Under the pieces are notes generated by a model, which saw nothing but the letters and a program-made list of their open reading frames with translations, was not told the DNA's origin and did not search any database. From contig CM064873.1 of NCBI GenBank assembly GCA_032719365.1, positions 10,202,501 through 10,266,500 of the forward strand: 64,000 bases of DNA, written 5' to 3'. This DNA is from Prinsepia uniflora. Taxonomy: Eukaryota > Streptophyta > Magnoliopsida > Rosales > Rosaceae. The translations under genes and the position numbers were made by a program. This document shows positions 44,591 to 57,029 of the stretch, in pieces. How positions within the stretch are numbered: position 1 is the first letter of the stretch; the number at the start of each line of letters is the position of its first letter.

Positions 44591-45837
44591 AGAATCTATT
44601 ATAAGATATAGATTTCAGAATAATAAATTGTAATTTGCCCGTTAATATAACATATAATTTTTTTTCAACTACTCGAATCTACTTATTAATCACTCTCAAG
44701 GCCGGCCATGAGATACTAAGGGCCCAAGGCGAGCTTTTAAATTGAGCTTTCAACCCTTAAAGTGTTTATATATATATATATATATACACACTTTTAAAAC
44801 TATCTTCTATATCATAATTCAAAAAATTAAAACTAGGACAAGAAATAATTACCAAAAAATATAATCAAATAAGTATTTAAGTTTCTTAATTAATAATTTC
44901 TCAAAAAATACATATACTCAATAAATATAAGGAAACTTTACTTAAATATCGTACTGTTTTTAGAGACAAAAAATACAATATCCCTTTGAAGTAAAATTAT
45001 TTCTTTCATTTTTTTTACTTTTAAATTTCTTTAAAATTTGTGATGAGAGAGAATGTCTAGGATTTAAAAGTTAACTTAAATATAATAGAGGAAGTTAGGT
45101 TATTATTTAATAAAATACAATATGAAAAGTTATTTGATTTAAGTTAGGAAAGATTATTTGGTTGATTTAGGAAAATAGAAAATAAAAGAAGGGATGAAAA
45201 TAAAAGGAAAAGAAAATGGTGTGTTTAGGAAAAGGAAAGAAAAATCAAAAGAGAAAAGAAGGAGAGAAAAAAACAAAATGGAAAAATGTTAAAAAGTAAA
45301 GCAAAAAAGGGGGAAAAATTGAAAAACAGCTCCCTAATAGTCTCGGGGACCTCAATTTAAGAAGTGTTCCCATCAACCATCTCTCCTAGATAGCATACAT
45401 TGTCTTTCATTGTAGTTACTTAATAATATATGAAAGTTACTCTACAACTATGTCAAAAAAAAATTTGGAGCCCCTCCGAAATTGGGGTCCTAGACAACCA
45501 CCTCACTCGGCTACCCTCAAGCCGACTATCTAATACCTGCCTCACCCTTACTTCAGGCTTCGACGCATTTGTGGGGACGAGGCATCCAAATCATCTCCTC
45601 AATACAAGGAGATTTCTTTTTTAATTCACTATATAATTGATTTCTTTTTTTTTCGATCTTTGAATATATATTTTTTCCCACATTGTGATTGGATTTATTA
45701 ATTTTTGACTTTTTGGCAGTATTAAATAGAAAATCTAGGAAAAGCTGTATATTATTTATCATTAAATATTGAGTTTCAGTTAAATAATTGTCAATGTTTA
45801 TAAAATTGAACATAAACAAATTAGTCATTTCTCCTGC
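44591..45837. other. AT-rich intergenic stretch with TA microsatellite
   Basis: A (TA)n run at about 44767-44786 and a purine-rich stretch at about 45168-45325. No gene recognised. The text near 44697 and 45470 resembles degenerate repeat edges that I cannot assign. Confidence 0.5.
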
Positions 45838-45927
45838 ATATGTACAATCTAGAAGGGGTCATTCCTTATATGCTCTTGTCTTCCTGTTGAAGCAACTGGG
45901 CTTGCAGCCTTATAATGGAAATATTCG

Positions 45928-46593
45928 TTGGTGGGTTATTTTGTGGACAAATCTCTCCCATTTAATGCCGTTAATACTTTAGCAAGGAACATTTGGGCTA
46001 ACCGTGGTTTGGTGGATGTCCTTGCTAATGGGAATGAGTTTTTCTTTTTCAAGTTCTCAGATGATCTCTCTTGCTCTCAAATTCTTGAAGGAGGGCCATG
46101 GTACTTGGCAGATCGCTCCCTATGCCTGTCTCGTTGGAAGCCCAAAATGATATTATCCAAGAATGCCTACTCCAAGGTTCTTTTGTGGGTGAGATTTTTT
46201 AACGTTCCTTTGGAATATTGGTGCCTTGAAGGCTTTAGTCATAATGCTAGCGATGTTGGGAAACCTTTGTTTGCAGATTCGTTGACTGACTCTCGAAAGC
46301 GCATATCTTTCATGCGTATTTGTGTGGAAGTGGATGCTTCAGACTCCCTTATTGATTCTTTGGATATCTTGTTACCTCCGGAGGAGGAGGGTGAGGTTAT
46401 GCGTATAGTTGAAGTGAAAGTGAAGTATGAAAATCGATCACGGGTGTGTGAGAAATGTCATCTATTTGGTCATTTGGAACCGACGTGCCCACGTAAGATT
46501 CTACCTACTATATTGGATAATTGTGATTTGGTTGGTGGGTCTAAGCCCATGAGTGTTGTTGTTCCTAGCCCCATGCAAATTTCAACTTTTTAG
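45928..46593 (+). pseudogene. LINE ORF1: DUF4283-type protein with CCHC zinc knuckle
   Basis: 221 residues. Residues 1-150 contain SLPFNAVNTLARNIWA, FKFSDDLSCSQILEGGPWYL and LLWVRFFNVPLEYW, the pattern of DUF4283 domains in plant LINE ORF1. Residues about 172-185 hold CEKCHLFGHLEPTC, a C-x2-C-x4-H-x4-C knuckle. These proteins bind LINE RNA and act as chaperone-like partners of ORF2. The frame ends soon after the knuckle. The initiating ATG is probably internal, since the domain seems to begin upstream in another frame. Host defence or gene-control roles have no support. Confidence 0.75.
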
Positions 46594-47085
46594 CCCTGTA
46601 TGTGTAGATTTGGAACAGCCTGTGGCTCTTCCCTTTTCGGATGTTGGTGCCCCATCCGTGTCTGCTGATCCTAAGTTGGATTTTCCTATGCCTAAGGAGG
46701 GTAAGGCACACTCTCCCTCGCCTACCTCCTTGGGTACTAATATTCACAGGACCAAGCAGAATTTGGCTTCGAGTAGTTCTGCTACATGCCATGTGGTTGA
46801 TGATGTTATCTTTCCTAATCGATTTCTCTCTCGGTGATTCTTTCGACTCATAGCATGTGGAGCCGTTACCTTTGACTTCACGTAGGACTGGCAGCTCCAA
46901 GGCGATGAGAACTATGGGGTTATCGAAGGGTCTGGGTTTTTTGAAAAAGAAAAAGACAAAGAAGAAATCAAACAAGCATGTCTCGTCGCGTGATGGGAAT
47001 GGGGTTACGAGGGAGGTTGGCGATGATTGGGGTACTAGCATTGGAGGGAGGAGAGGCCCTCGGGAAACCACTGTTTTGTCTTCTT

Positions 47086-48153
47086 ATGATTAGCATGGCC
47101 TGTTGGAATGTGAGAGGTCTCAATGACCAGTCTCGCCAATTGGAAGTGAAGGATTTCATTCTCGCCAATTGTTTATGCTTGGTGGGCTTGACGGAAACTA
47201 AGGTTAGAAGTATTAATAACTCTCGAATTAAATCTATTGTTTTTAATAATTTGGATTTCATTGAAAATTTTGGCAGCCATCCTTATGGTCGTATTTGGGT
47301 GGGGTGGGATCCTTTGGTTGTTTCTCTAAGCATTTTAGGTGAATCTCCACAATTTATTCATGCTCGTGTTTCTGTTGTGGGTATTGGTCACTTTTTCTTC
47401 ATCACTTTTATTTATGCTTCTAATTGTGAGATTGAAAGAAGGATTTTGTGGCACGATTTGGAGTTGTTTAGTCTCTCTGTTGGTTCTTTACCGTGGGTTT
47501 TATTGTGGGATAGATCTATGCGGGATTTTGGTAGTTGCATTCAAAACTGTCACCTTAATGACTTACGGTTCTCGGGGCGCCTCCTCACTTGGCATAATAA
47601 TCAACCAGATGGTAGCAGGATTGCTAGGAAATTGGATAGGGTCCTGGTTAATGAGGAGTGGCTCTTTTACTTTCCTTCTTGTACTGCTTTCTTCTTAGCT
47701 TCGGGATCCTCTGATCATTGTCCCGCTCTCCTGAAGCTGGATGTGGCTCGGAATTCTGGGAATCACCCCTTCAAGTTTTTTAACTTTTATGCTGACCATG
47801 ATGAGTTTATGCCTATTGTGCAGCGAGCTTTTAGTTTGCATCTGGTTGGCACTTCCCAGTTCCAACTTGCTAAAAGACTTAAAATTGTGCGGGAGGCTCT
47901 GAAAGGTCTTAATCGAAGCCTCATGGCAGATGTGGCAGTGGTAGTCAAGGAAGCTAAACTGACTTTAGATTGCTGTCAGCTCAGTCTTTCTAGTAATCCT
48001 TTGGATATGTCTCTCCTCTCCTTGGAGCGAGACTTATTGAAGAAGTACAACGATTGCTTATCAGCAGAGGATAGTTTTTTGAGGCAGAAGTCTCGCCTTA
48101 ATTGGTTGGATAAGGGTAATAGCAATTCAGCGTATTTTCATAAGGTGAATTAA
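47086..48153 (+). pseudogene. LINE ORF2 endonuclease part
   Basis: APE-type endonuclease with MACWNVRGLND near its start, LTETKV (catalytic Glu), RIARKLDRVLVN and SSDHCPALL (catalytic Asp-His pair). Between PWVLL and DRSMRDFG the usual GDFN block and about 20 residues after it are missing, which removes catalytic residues. After the endonuclease the linker reads to LDKGNSNSAYFHKVN and then hits a stop. The upstream 35 codons of the open frame are out-of-frame ORF1 linker. Confidence 0.8.
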
Positions 48154-48272
48154 AAAAAGGCTAAATAGAAATCAGATTGCTTCTATTATTTGTGAGGGAT
48201 GGCTTTGTCGTTATGGAGTCATTTGAGTTAAATGTTAAAGCTATTAGGTATTTTTAGGGTTTTTTTGGTACT

Positions 48273-49658
48273 GTGGGTGATGTGCAGGGTCTGGATTTTG
48301 ATGGTCACCTCTCTAATGTGTTGTCTACTTCCCAGTGTGCTAGTTTGGCTGCTCCAGTAACTCTGTTTGAAATTGAGAAGGTGTGTTTCAGTTTAAAGGC
48401 TGAAAAGGCCCCCGAGCCAGATGGTTTCAACGCTCTGTTTTCCCTGTGCGCTTGGACTGTGGTGGGCCCATATGTTATTAGAGCAGTGTCAGAATTCTTT
48501 TGCTCCTCTAAATTGTTGGGGGAAACTAATTCTACGATTATTGCATTAATTCCGAAGGTTGCTAATCCCACTCACATGAGGGACTTTCGCCCTATTTCTT
48601 ACTGCAACACAACTTACAAAATTATAATGAAAATAATTGCTAATCGGGTTAAGATTGTTCTCTCATCCCTCATTTGTCATAAACAATCAGCCTTTGTTAG
48701 TGGCAGACACATTGGCGACAATATTTTGTTAGTGCAAGAGCTTCTTAAAGGTTACCATCTCAACTCTGGGAGCCCTAGATGTGCAGTTAAGGTGGACATC
48801 TTCAAAGCTTATGATTCGGTCTCTTGGGACTTCCTCCTCGATACCCTTGTTGCCTTCAATTTTCCTTCTCTTGTTGTTGGTTGGATTAGAGCCTGTATTT
48901 CCACTACTCGTTTCTCTGTTGCTATTATTGGAGCGTTAGCTGGGTTTTTCCTTGGTCGTAGGGGCCTTAGGCAGGGGGACCCCATGTCTCCTTACCTCTT
49001 TGTCCTGGTTATGGAGGTTTTCTCTCGTATTATGCACCATTGCGTTACTGCCTCTTCTTACTTCAGATACCACTGGCGGTGTGATAAAGTTAGATTGTCT
49101 CATCTTGCCTTTGCTGACGATTTGTTTGTTTTCTCTTGGGGTGATATGGAGTGTGTTGCCACTTTGAGGAGGGCTTTGGATGATTTTGCTGATGTGTCTG
49201 GTCTGCACCCTAATCTCCAAAAGAGCTATATTTATGTCGCAGATATGAGTAGGACGAGGGCCTCTCATCTCCGTGAGTGTTTTGGTGTTCAGCTGGGTTC
49301 ATTACCTGTGAGGTATCTTGGTGTTCCTCTTATTACTTTATGCTTGAGTTTTAGAGATTGTATGGCTCTTATTGAAAGGGTGGAGAACCGTATCCGTGGT
49401 TGGGAGCATCGTGCTGTATCCTTTACTCGTAGGTTACTCCTCATTCAGTCTGTTCTTAGTAGGACTATTGTTTTCTGGGCATCCCATCTTTTTCTCCCTA
49501 AGCAAGTATGTCGTGAGATTGAGCGCATTTTTCGCCGGTTCCTATGGTCTGGGCAGGTTACTGGTTCCTACCATGCTAAAGTTGCCTGGAAACTGGTGTG
49601 TAGGTCGAAGAATGAGGGGGGCTTGGGTATTCGCAATTTAACCCTAATGTTGCTTTAA
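48273..49658 (+). pseudogene. LINE ORF2 reverse transcriptase part
   Basis: 461 residues. Motifs in order: KAPEPDGFNALF (usually GPDG), FRPISYCNTTYKIIMKIIANR, SAFVSGRHIGDNILLVQEL, KVDIFKAYDSVSW (usually DLxKAYD), GLRQGDPMSPYLFVL, LAFADDLFVFSWGD with the catalytic FADD, and GGLGIRNL near the end. This is the non-LTR RT that carries out target-primed reverse transcription. The frame is broken from the endonuclease (48153-48273) and from the C-terminal region (after 49658). Confidence 0.85.
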
Positions 49659-49905
49659 TGGCAAGATACATCTAGTCTCACTTTGCTCCGGAAGGTAATA
49701 ATCTTTGGGCTAAATAGGTTAAGGAGTACTATATTCGTGATAGCAACTTTTGGGGGGTTAAGACCCTTTCTATTTGTTCTTGGAATTGGAAAGAGCTATT
49801 GAGGATTAGAGGCTTGGTGAAACCTTTCATCGAGGCCAAAGTTGGAAATTGCGATGTATCGATTTGAAGGAACGTCTTTCTTCGGTCCTTGTGGATGGTC
49901 AGTAG

Positions 49906-50534
49906 GTGTGGCCCTTCACGGAAGCCCCTAGTTTTAGACAAATTCAACATGCTAGTCGGGCCTGCCAGTTGAGGTCTGATATGACTGATGGTTTGAGTGA
50001 AATGCAGCTGCGAACGCTAGATTTTCTTCGACCTCTCTTTGGAACAAAATTAGGGGGGAGTTTCCGGCTTGCCCTTGGTCTGAGTTGGTTTGGTTCTCTG
50101 GCGCTATTCCCTGTACCTGCTTTGTTCTTTGGTTGGCTATCCAAACTTGCCTTGCTACTTTGGACCGTGTTGGTAGTTTCTCTAATCAAGGTGCTCTTAC
50201 TCGTCATTATAGTTCTTGTATCTGGAGAAGAATTTTGGCGATTGAAGGGTCTGGTTGGTCTTCTTCTTATTGGCCTAATTCTGTTTTTTCTGCTATTGTG
50301 CCTTGGCGAGGAAATAAGATGGCCCAAGTTGCTAAATGTCTCGTCTTGGCTGTGACTGTCTACCACATTTGGCAGGAGAGAAATAATCGGGTTTTCGGAA
50401 ACAATAGGAAACCTCTTGATGTCGTCTTTAATGTTATCATGGCCATGATTCGTAGTAAGCTTTGTACTCTTAAGTTTAAGCAAAGTTCTTCCAATTTCCT
50501 TACTACTAGGAATTGGAATGTTGATATTTTGTAA
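49906..50534 (+). pseudogene. LINE ORF2 C-terminal zf-RVT region
   Basis: In the 50085 frame: VAKCLVLAVTVYHIWQERNN and RVFGNNRKPLDVV match the tail of plant LINE ORF2 (zf-RVT-associated). The frame is shifted from the RT part. It ends about 115 bases before the poly(A). Confidence 0.65.
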
Positions 50535-50660
50535 GCGCTGTTATTTTCGTGTGTTCTCTTGCAGGAGGTGTTTTGGGCTTTAGCGGGTTGTTTTGTTTTG
50601 TGCCTTGCTCACTGTGTTGGGGTTGCCCTTTAATATAATTTGATTTAACAAAAAAAAAAA

Positions 50661-51187
50661 TGCTCTGTGCTTTGACATCTTATCACCATTATGTGGGATG
50701 CCTTTGATATATCTCTTCCATTTAGTTCAACCACATTTTTTGAGAAGTCAATTTTATTGCACACGCCCTAATCAACTTCGAACATAAAAAAAGGAGGTAG
50801 AATCCTTATTTTTGGGTTCACTCTCTCCTGCCCGGGGACTACCCTGCCTTCGAATTTGACCAATCTAAAATGGGTTACCCTAGGGGTTTTTATATAAGCA
50901 TTTTTCTATTCTTAAAAAAAATTATGATAGAATTGAAACTTGAGATATTAACAGTGACTTAGAACTGCGTCTAGTAGTATAAATTGAAAGTTTTTTTTTA
51001 AGTATAATGATATTGGAGAATGATGATTATATGATGCATATTACGCAATGATCTTATAAGTTTTTATTATAGTCGAACTCGAGATCTCCTACCACACAAC
51101 AAATGAATAAAAATATTACTAAGTAGTATTAAGTGATAGTATGAATTGAAACTTAAGGAGTCTCAAAACCAAATTAAAAGCTTAGAT
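50661..51187. other. Intergenic stretch between LINE and copia C1
   Basis: AT-rich; nothing recognised. Confidence 0.5.
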
Positions 51188-51192
51188 GGTAT

Positions 51193-51397
51193 TGTCAAAT
51201 AATTAAACAAATTGTTTTGAGGCTTACTGAATGTTTCATTCACGTGATAGGTAATATATACAAAGAGTAAGACTACAATTCTAGTAGGAAACAAAGTCAA
51301 GGCTAAACTTTTAGGGTACAATTAGGTAACTCACAAAGGATGGGTTCCCAAATAATAACGTAAAGGAAAGAATATATTTATATAATATTTCCTGATA
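51193..51397 (-). repeat. C1 3' LTR
   Basis: 205 bp, similar to 57624-57821; preceded in element order by the purine run TTGAGGGGTAG (51398-51408). Confidence 0.8.
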
Positions 51398-51742
51398 CTA
51401 CCCCTCAAGTTGGAGAGTGGATATCATGAACTCCCAACTTGTCTCGTAGTGTCACAAATTCTTATGCCCCTAAAGCCTTTGTAAACACATCTGCCAACTA
51501 GAATTTCGTAGGAACATATGAAGGACTAATCATTCTAGCATGCAACTTTTCTCGAACTATGTAACAATCAATTTCAATATGTTTTGTATGCTCATGAAAA
51601 GCTGGATTAGGTGCAATATGAAGTGTCGACTTACTATCACAAAAAAATGGTGTAGGAGTGGTTTGTGAGACTCTTAAATCTTGTAATATATAGCGTAGCT
51701 AGGTCAGCTCCAAACATGTGTTAGCCATGGCTCGATATTCGG
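51398..51742 (-). pseudogene. C1 RNase H, C-terminal part
   Basis: Frames read EYRAMANTCLEL, CDSKSTLHIAPNPAFHEHTK, HIEIDCYIVREKL and LADVFTKALG, the standard end of copia pol. Stops interrupt it. The first residues abut the L6 insertion at the TSD TTCGG; the rest lies beyond 54087. Confidence 0.8.
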
Positions 51743-52379
51743 TGTGACGACCTGAATTTTAATTACGTAAGTCGGGATTTTTTCAGGAATTTTTGGTGAT
51801 TTTTCAGGATTTTACGAATTTATTCTAGTGTACTTGGACCGTTTTGACCTTGGGAGTAAACTTGGTTGTCTAATTGAGGGAAGAGTAGTTTGGGCACATG
51901 GAAAAGTTGGATATTTTGGGATTTGAGTGGATAGGGTTAGTTTGGGGTGGATCCTTATCCATTTCTCTCCGTCTCTCTCCTTTTCCCGTGCAAACAACAA
52001 GCACACACACATACACACACATGATACCCTTTGATTTCCCATCTTCATTTTGAAACCCATTTGGACCAAACCAAGGTTGGATTTAGCTTCTCGGGACTCC
52101 CACGATCACATTGAGCTAAGTTTTGAAGGCTGAACGGGCTGGAGGTGCACGGTGTGTAAGGAGAAAGATTGGCCGAAACTTTGAAGCCTTATATCTTGGA
52201 ATCCATGTATTTCTTTTAAATTTTGAGTTTTGATTTGGATTCCTAGGGTTGATTCGATAGATTTTGATATAAAGTTTGTGTAATTTGGTTGAGAAATGAG
52301 GGAGATATGGAGGTTTGAAGTTTGGACCTTCGATGGCAGTTTTCCGGCCAACTACGGTGGCACTGCCTTCTTCTCTGGC

Positions 52380-52930
52380 GAGTGGGTGATGTCATATGAT
52401 GTCATGATGATGTCACCAAGTGACATCAGTATGATGCCATAATGATGTCACCAGGTGACATCATGATTTCGTCAGCAGACATGTGGTGGGTGCCACACGG
52501 TAGGAATCAAGAGGTGCCACATGGTAGTGTGCCACGTAGGCTGTCATAGGCGAGCCAGCATGTTAGGTGCCACATGGTAGGTGTGGTAGGTAGTCAGTGG
52601 GCCATGTGGCAGGTGACAGGTGGTGCCACATGGCAGGTGATGCCACGTGGCATGTGGCAGTGACAGGTGGTGCCACGTGGAACGTGTCAAGGGGTGCCAC
52701 ATAGCAAGGGGTGTTAATGTCAGTGACACATGGAAAGGCTGAAGTCAGCAAGTGATGTCAGTAGCTGATGTCACACGTGGGAAGGCCACCGACCTTCTCT
52801 CGACATGTGTGGGCTTGTGGAAGGGGTCCCACATGGAAGAGGTGCCATGTGGCAAGAAGCAAAGAGCTGCCACGAGGAGGTGTCAACAAATGACATCAGT
52901 AGGTGATGTCAGTAGTTAACGTCACACTTA
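52380..52930. repeat. TGACATCA / GCCACRTGG repeat field in L6
   Basis: First several ATGATGTCA and GGTGACATCA words, then about ten copies of GGTGCCACATGG-type units. CACGTGGCA, GCCACATGGCA and TGACATCA are near-palindromic bZIP-type words. Repeats are irregular in spacing. Confidence 0.6.
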
Positions 52931-53254
52931 GGAAGGCCACCAGAATTTTCTTGGTGTGTGTGGGCATATGGGCTCATATTTCGAGGTGAAATTGATCTTG
53001 TTTGAAGGTTTCGATATCCTGAACCCAATGGTGGTAGTTTTAGGCCGATTATAGGTCATTTAGAGGTAGTTTTGTGTGTTTTTCTCCTCAGGAAGCGTGT
53101 TCGAGATATGGTTACTGTTCTAAGGTCTAAGGAGTGTTTACGTATTAACTTATATTGATTTTTGGTGACCATCGGGCGTGACTTTGACAAACGAGGATGC
53201 TCTGGGGGCCTCAGAGGAGCGCGCAGTTCAAGAATGAGCTTATTCTAACGTACT

Positions 53255-53815
53255 ATGAGTGGAATTTCATTTTCAAACTGTCTTGCATGCATATAGAACT
53301 GTTTTACACAATTTGAATACATATTCTGGTTGTGGTTGTCCTTCCTCAGAGTTTGACCAGGTCTTAGACGTCCAAAGCGGGGCTCTGCAGATTCTGAGAT
53401 GGATACCTATGGTGATTAGCTTTTCGGAGACTGGTACCTAGAGTGTGTCTCTGACAGTACCTGGGGGCTTATATTTTCCCAAACTGGCATCTGAATTGTG
53501 TCTCCTTCAGTTCCTGGGGGCTGTCTACGCATAATATAGGGATTGGCTGACATGGTCAAGTATGGAGGATAGGATATCGTGGCTACTGTTTACGGTGTTC
53601 GGGTGGTGTTCGGGTTGGGTTTTCGATGGTTTTACTCAGGGGATGTCTCAGGAAAATGTGGTCCCTGAGAGTTTTCTATGTATTTGATTTGATCGTATTT
53701 CTTATGCATGCATGTTTTGGAAAAATCGGAGGGGTAAATCTCTTTTATTTGATAAATGTGTTTAAATTGTTATTTCTGGTCAACTCACGGTTTTATGTTT
53801 TCATTTCCCCTTTAG
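53255..53815 (+). other. Intron-like module in L6 (561 bp, donor degenerate)
   Basis: Begins ATGAGTGGAATTTC (donor GT changed to AT) with TTGCATGCAT near 53283. It ends TATGCATGCATG, GGTCAACTCACGG and CCCCTTTAG at 53815. Confidence 0.5.
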
Positions 53816-54086
53816 AATGTGGCATAGGTGCGGGGGCATACTTAAGACGGAGGCTCAGTTTTGATTTCTTTGCATGGGTTGGATCCTTCTAGTAGGATCT
53901 TGTATTATTTATCGTTTTTCCTTTCGACATAGGGCTCTATTACTATGTTGGTCTTTTGTATTGATGTAAACATCCCGTGTCTGACACGTGTGAGGGGAAT
54001 TTTGGGTTTTCATTGGCCTTGTGTTAGACATGAGTAAGACTCAGGATGGATTTTATGGATTTTCTTGGTCAGGTCTTGTCATTCGG

Positions 54087-55006
54087 CTTCTGCTAAAGAT
54101 TTAGAAACATTAGTTTTTTTTTTTTGGACTTCCAAGAAATGAGGGAATTGCCAAGGAAAATACAACATCTGATAACTGATCTTCTTGTAGCAGTACAACC
54201 TCCCTAGTCTTAATCACAAAAAGCTCTCAGAGTAAAGTTTTTGGAAGCAGGAAACAACAAACCTTGTCCAGGTGCTCCTTTGATATATCTGAGAACTCTC
54301 AAGGCGGCATCCCAATGATGTTTAGTGGTTGACTCATAAATTTACACAGTGTGCAGACTGAGTAGGTTATATTAGGTCTTGTAACAGTGAGATAAGTCAA
54401 TTTACGAACCAGGAGTCTGTACTTGGTTGGATCATGGAGTAAAACACTATCTTTGGGAGCGAGTTTCAAATTTTCCTCCTTTGGGAATTTAGCTGGGCAA
54501 ACACCAAGAAGCCATGAATCTTGTAAAATATCAAGAGCATATTTTCTTTGTGACATGAAGATACTTTGCTTGGAACGGGAGAATTCAATGCCCAAAAAAT
54601 ATTTGAGATCTCCTAGGTCTTTGATTTGAAAACGCTGAAGGAGAAACTGTTTGAGACGTTCCATTTCTGTAAGGTCATTGCATATTATCAACATGAAAAA
54701 GTATTGTGGTAAATGTGGAGCCTTGAGCCTTGGTAAAGAGAGGATACTCGGCTTTAGACTGTTGATAACCAACTTTCTGGATAGCCTGAGAAAATGTGGA
54801 AACCAATTACGAGATGCCTGTTTGAGATCGTAGAGAGATTTATTAAGCCAACACATGGGATGTGGTGGGTGGACTAGTGGGATGGATGGGTAGACAAAGA
54901 TGTTGGGATGTTGGGAAATATGGAAAAGGAAAGGTACAAGTAAGAGGGGAGAGATTGGGTTCATGTACAGAGAAGGGAAAAACAAATTCATGAAATTTGA
55001 CGCCAC
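54087..55006 (-). pseudogene. C1 reverse transcriptase and start of RNase H
   Basis: The 54299-55006 frame has LNKSLYDLKQASRNWF (usually LxKSLYGLKQAPRxWF), FQIKDLGDLKYFLGIEF and SQRKYALDIL, typical RVT_2. Where YVDD is expected it reads FFMLIICNDL, so the catalytic pair is gone. Beyond 54298 the frame shifts and reads ALRVLRYIKGAPGQGL, the start of copia RNase H, up to the L6 insertion. Confidence 0.8.
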
Positions 55007-55029
55007 GACTTACAAAAATTTGTGAGAGA

Positions 55030-56330
55030 TTAAATCTAATAATTTGTATCCTTTTTTACCAGTAGGATAGCCAATAAAAATACGTGGTTTTGTACGAGCA
55101 TCAAATTTATGAAGGTGATGAACAATAGTGGCGTAACAGAAACAACGAAAAGTTCTTAGATGGGAAAGAGATGGAAAACAATGATATAATAACTCAAAAA
55201 GGGATTTGTTTGATAATAATGGAGATGAGAGTCATTTAGTAAGTTAGACTGCAGTAAAGACACATTCGCCCTAAAAGGAAAGAGTTAAATGGGATTAGAA
55301 AAGCAAGGCACGAGCAATAGTGAGAATGTGATGATGTTTGCGTTCAACAATCCCGTTTTGTTGGGGTGTGTAAACACAAATACGTTGATATTCAATGCCA
55401 TGAATTTGAAAGAAAGTACACAGAGAAAAAAAAAATCTGACCCATTATCGACTCTGATGGCTTTAATGGTAACATGAAATTGAGTATGAACAAAAGTAAC
55501 AAATGATTAAAGTAGTTATTGAGTTTCAAATTTATGTTGCATTAAATAGAGCCAAGTGCATTTGGTAAAATCATCAACAAAAGTAAGAAAGAAACGAGCC
55601 CCATAATGAGTGGGTTCTTTATGAGGACTCCATATATCACAATGTAATAAGTCAAAAAGAGCAGTAGTTGATATAAAACTAGAAGGAAAAGGTAATCTAG
55701 TCAGTTTGGCAAGAGGAAAAATAGGACCATTATGAGAAAAAAAAATGTTATTGGAGGTTAATAAAGGAGATACTAAATGAAAGCGAGAAGATAACGAATG
55801 ACCAAGACGCATATGCCACAAGTTGGATTGGTGAGAAACATGAGAGGTGTAGGTGAAGGGGTTTTGGGCACCAGAGACATGTAATAAAGGCCACAATGCT
55901 ATTTACCCAAGCCAATCGTCTTCCTCGTAGCCAAGTCCTACAAGACACAAAAGGAAGGAAACAAAAGTACGCAACAATTGAGACAATTAGTAACTTTGCT
56001 ATGTGGCATTGAGATTCAAACGGAAAAAAGGTACACATAAAACATTGCCTAAAGTGATATATGAATTGAATGGGGCGATGCCAGCAGATGCAATGGTGGC
56101 TGAAGACCTAGTGGGTAAATTTACAGAAGACAAGGATGATGGTGTAGTTTTAGACTTTTAGTGAAGATGGTGTAATCATAAATTATGTGATCAGTGGCTC
56201 CGTTATCCAAAATCCAAGGCTGAATGAATACATAATTAATATAAATATTATAACAAGATTGAGATGGACCTGTATCATTTTCATAAGCATTATTATTACC
56301 TGAATGAGGGTTGGTGTTGAGAGGTGACAT
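55030..56330 (-). pseudogene. C1 protease, GAG-pre-integrase and integrase
   Basis: 56121-56330 reads WILDNGATDHI, the copia protease site with DNGA in place of DSGA. 55516-55896 has LWHMRLGHSLSSRF (pre-integrase HxxxH zinc region) and LLHCDIWSPHKEPTHYGARF, TFVDDFTKCTWLYLM (integrase core). Further left another frame gives YTPQQNGIVERKHHHI, the integrase Glu motif. Several stops and shifts. Confidence 0.75.
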
Positions 56331-57029
56331 TGAATTTGCAAGCTAGCTCAGGGGAAGTTGTTCTGGAGAAAACCCATAAAAATTATTGATCTCAGTGGTG
56401 GGCCATGGCTGTTGAGATGGAGAGGCTGACGCGGGTCATTATGGCTATGTGGAATGGGCTATAGTGGGTTGTGCACCAACAGGCCCTAACGGAGATAGTG
56501 GCAGTGTGTTAGACACGTGGGACGCAGGCGCTTAGGATGCATGCGAGTGCATAGCGGGCGCATGGGCATTGGAGCACTCGGCGACATGGGCCGTTGCTGA
56601 TTGGTTGCTAGTCAAGTTGTGGGGTCTGCAGTGCTGACCTTACTTCCCTTTTTATTCTGGTATGTTGGCATGAGCCTCAATTTTATTATTGGGTCAAGTA
56701 CCATGTTTGAACCTACATGTCTCCTCTGTATGCCCTCTTCAATCTCAAAATTGACAATGAAATTTTAAAGTTCTACAATCTTGAAGAGTATGGTCATCTC
56801 TATCAAAAAAATGAAAAGTGCTGATTTTGGGAATCTTTAGAAAAATTGCTTCGCTTACTATGAACTGCAGTGAAAATAGAAAAAAAAAAATTATGGCACC
56901 GGATGTCATCTGTCAATGTTTTTCGTCTTGGATGATGAGAGTGTATGCTTGACAAACGTTAGGAAAATGATTCATCATGAGGATGTTACTCTGAACATCA
57001 TTGCACACGTCATTGAGACCCATGAGGAA

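Larger units (their letters stand above)
45838..50660 (+). mobile_element. L1-type LINE, decayed, with poly(A) tail
   Basis: ORF1 (45928-46593), endonuclease (47086-48153), reverse transcriptase (48273-49658), C-terminal zf-RVT region (about 49906-50534), then 11 A at 50650-50660. Several frame breaks separate the parts. The 5' end is uncertain, since ORF1 lacks a clear start. ATGCTCT follows the tail and an ATGCTCT occurs near 45873, a weak TSD hint. Confidence 0.85.
51743..54081 (+). repeat. Solo Ty3/gypsy LTR L6 (2339 bp)
   Basis: Starts TGTGACGACCTGAATTTT, ends GGTCAGGTCTTGTCA, perfect TSD TTCGG (51738-51742, 54082-54086). It lies in copia RNase H. It has GTGCCACATGG-type repeats at 52380-52930 and a module at 53255-53815. 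Confidence 0.9.

Noticed and set aside
44697..45520. A separate DNA transposon with GGCCGGCC-type ends
   Set aside because: The two edges look repeat-like but do not align as inverted ends, and no TSD is visible.
46978..47085. N-terminal extension of the LINE endonuclease frame
   Set aside because: The first 36 codons are the ORF1-ORF2 linker read in another frame; homology starts at MACWNVRG.
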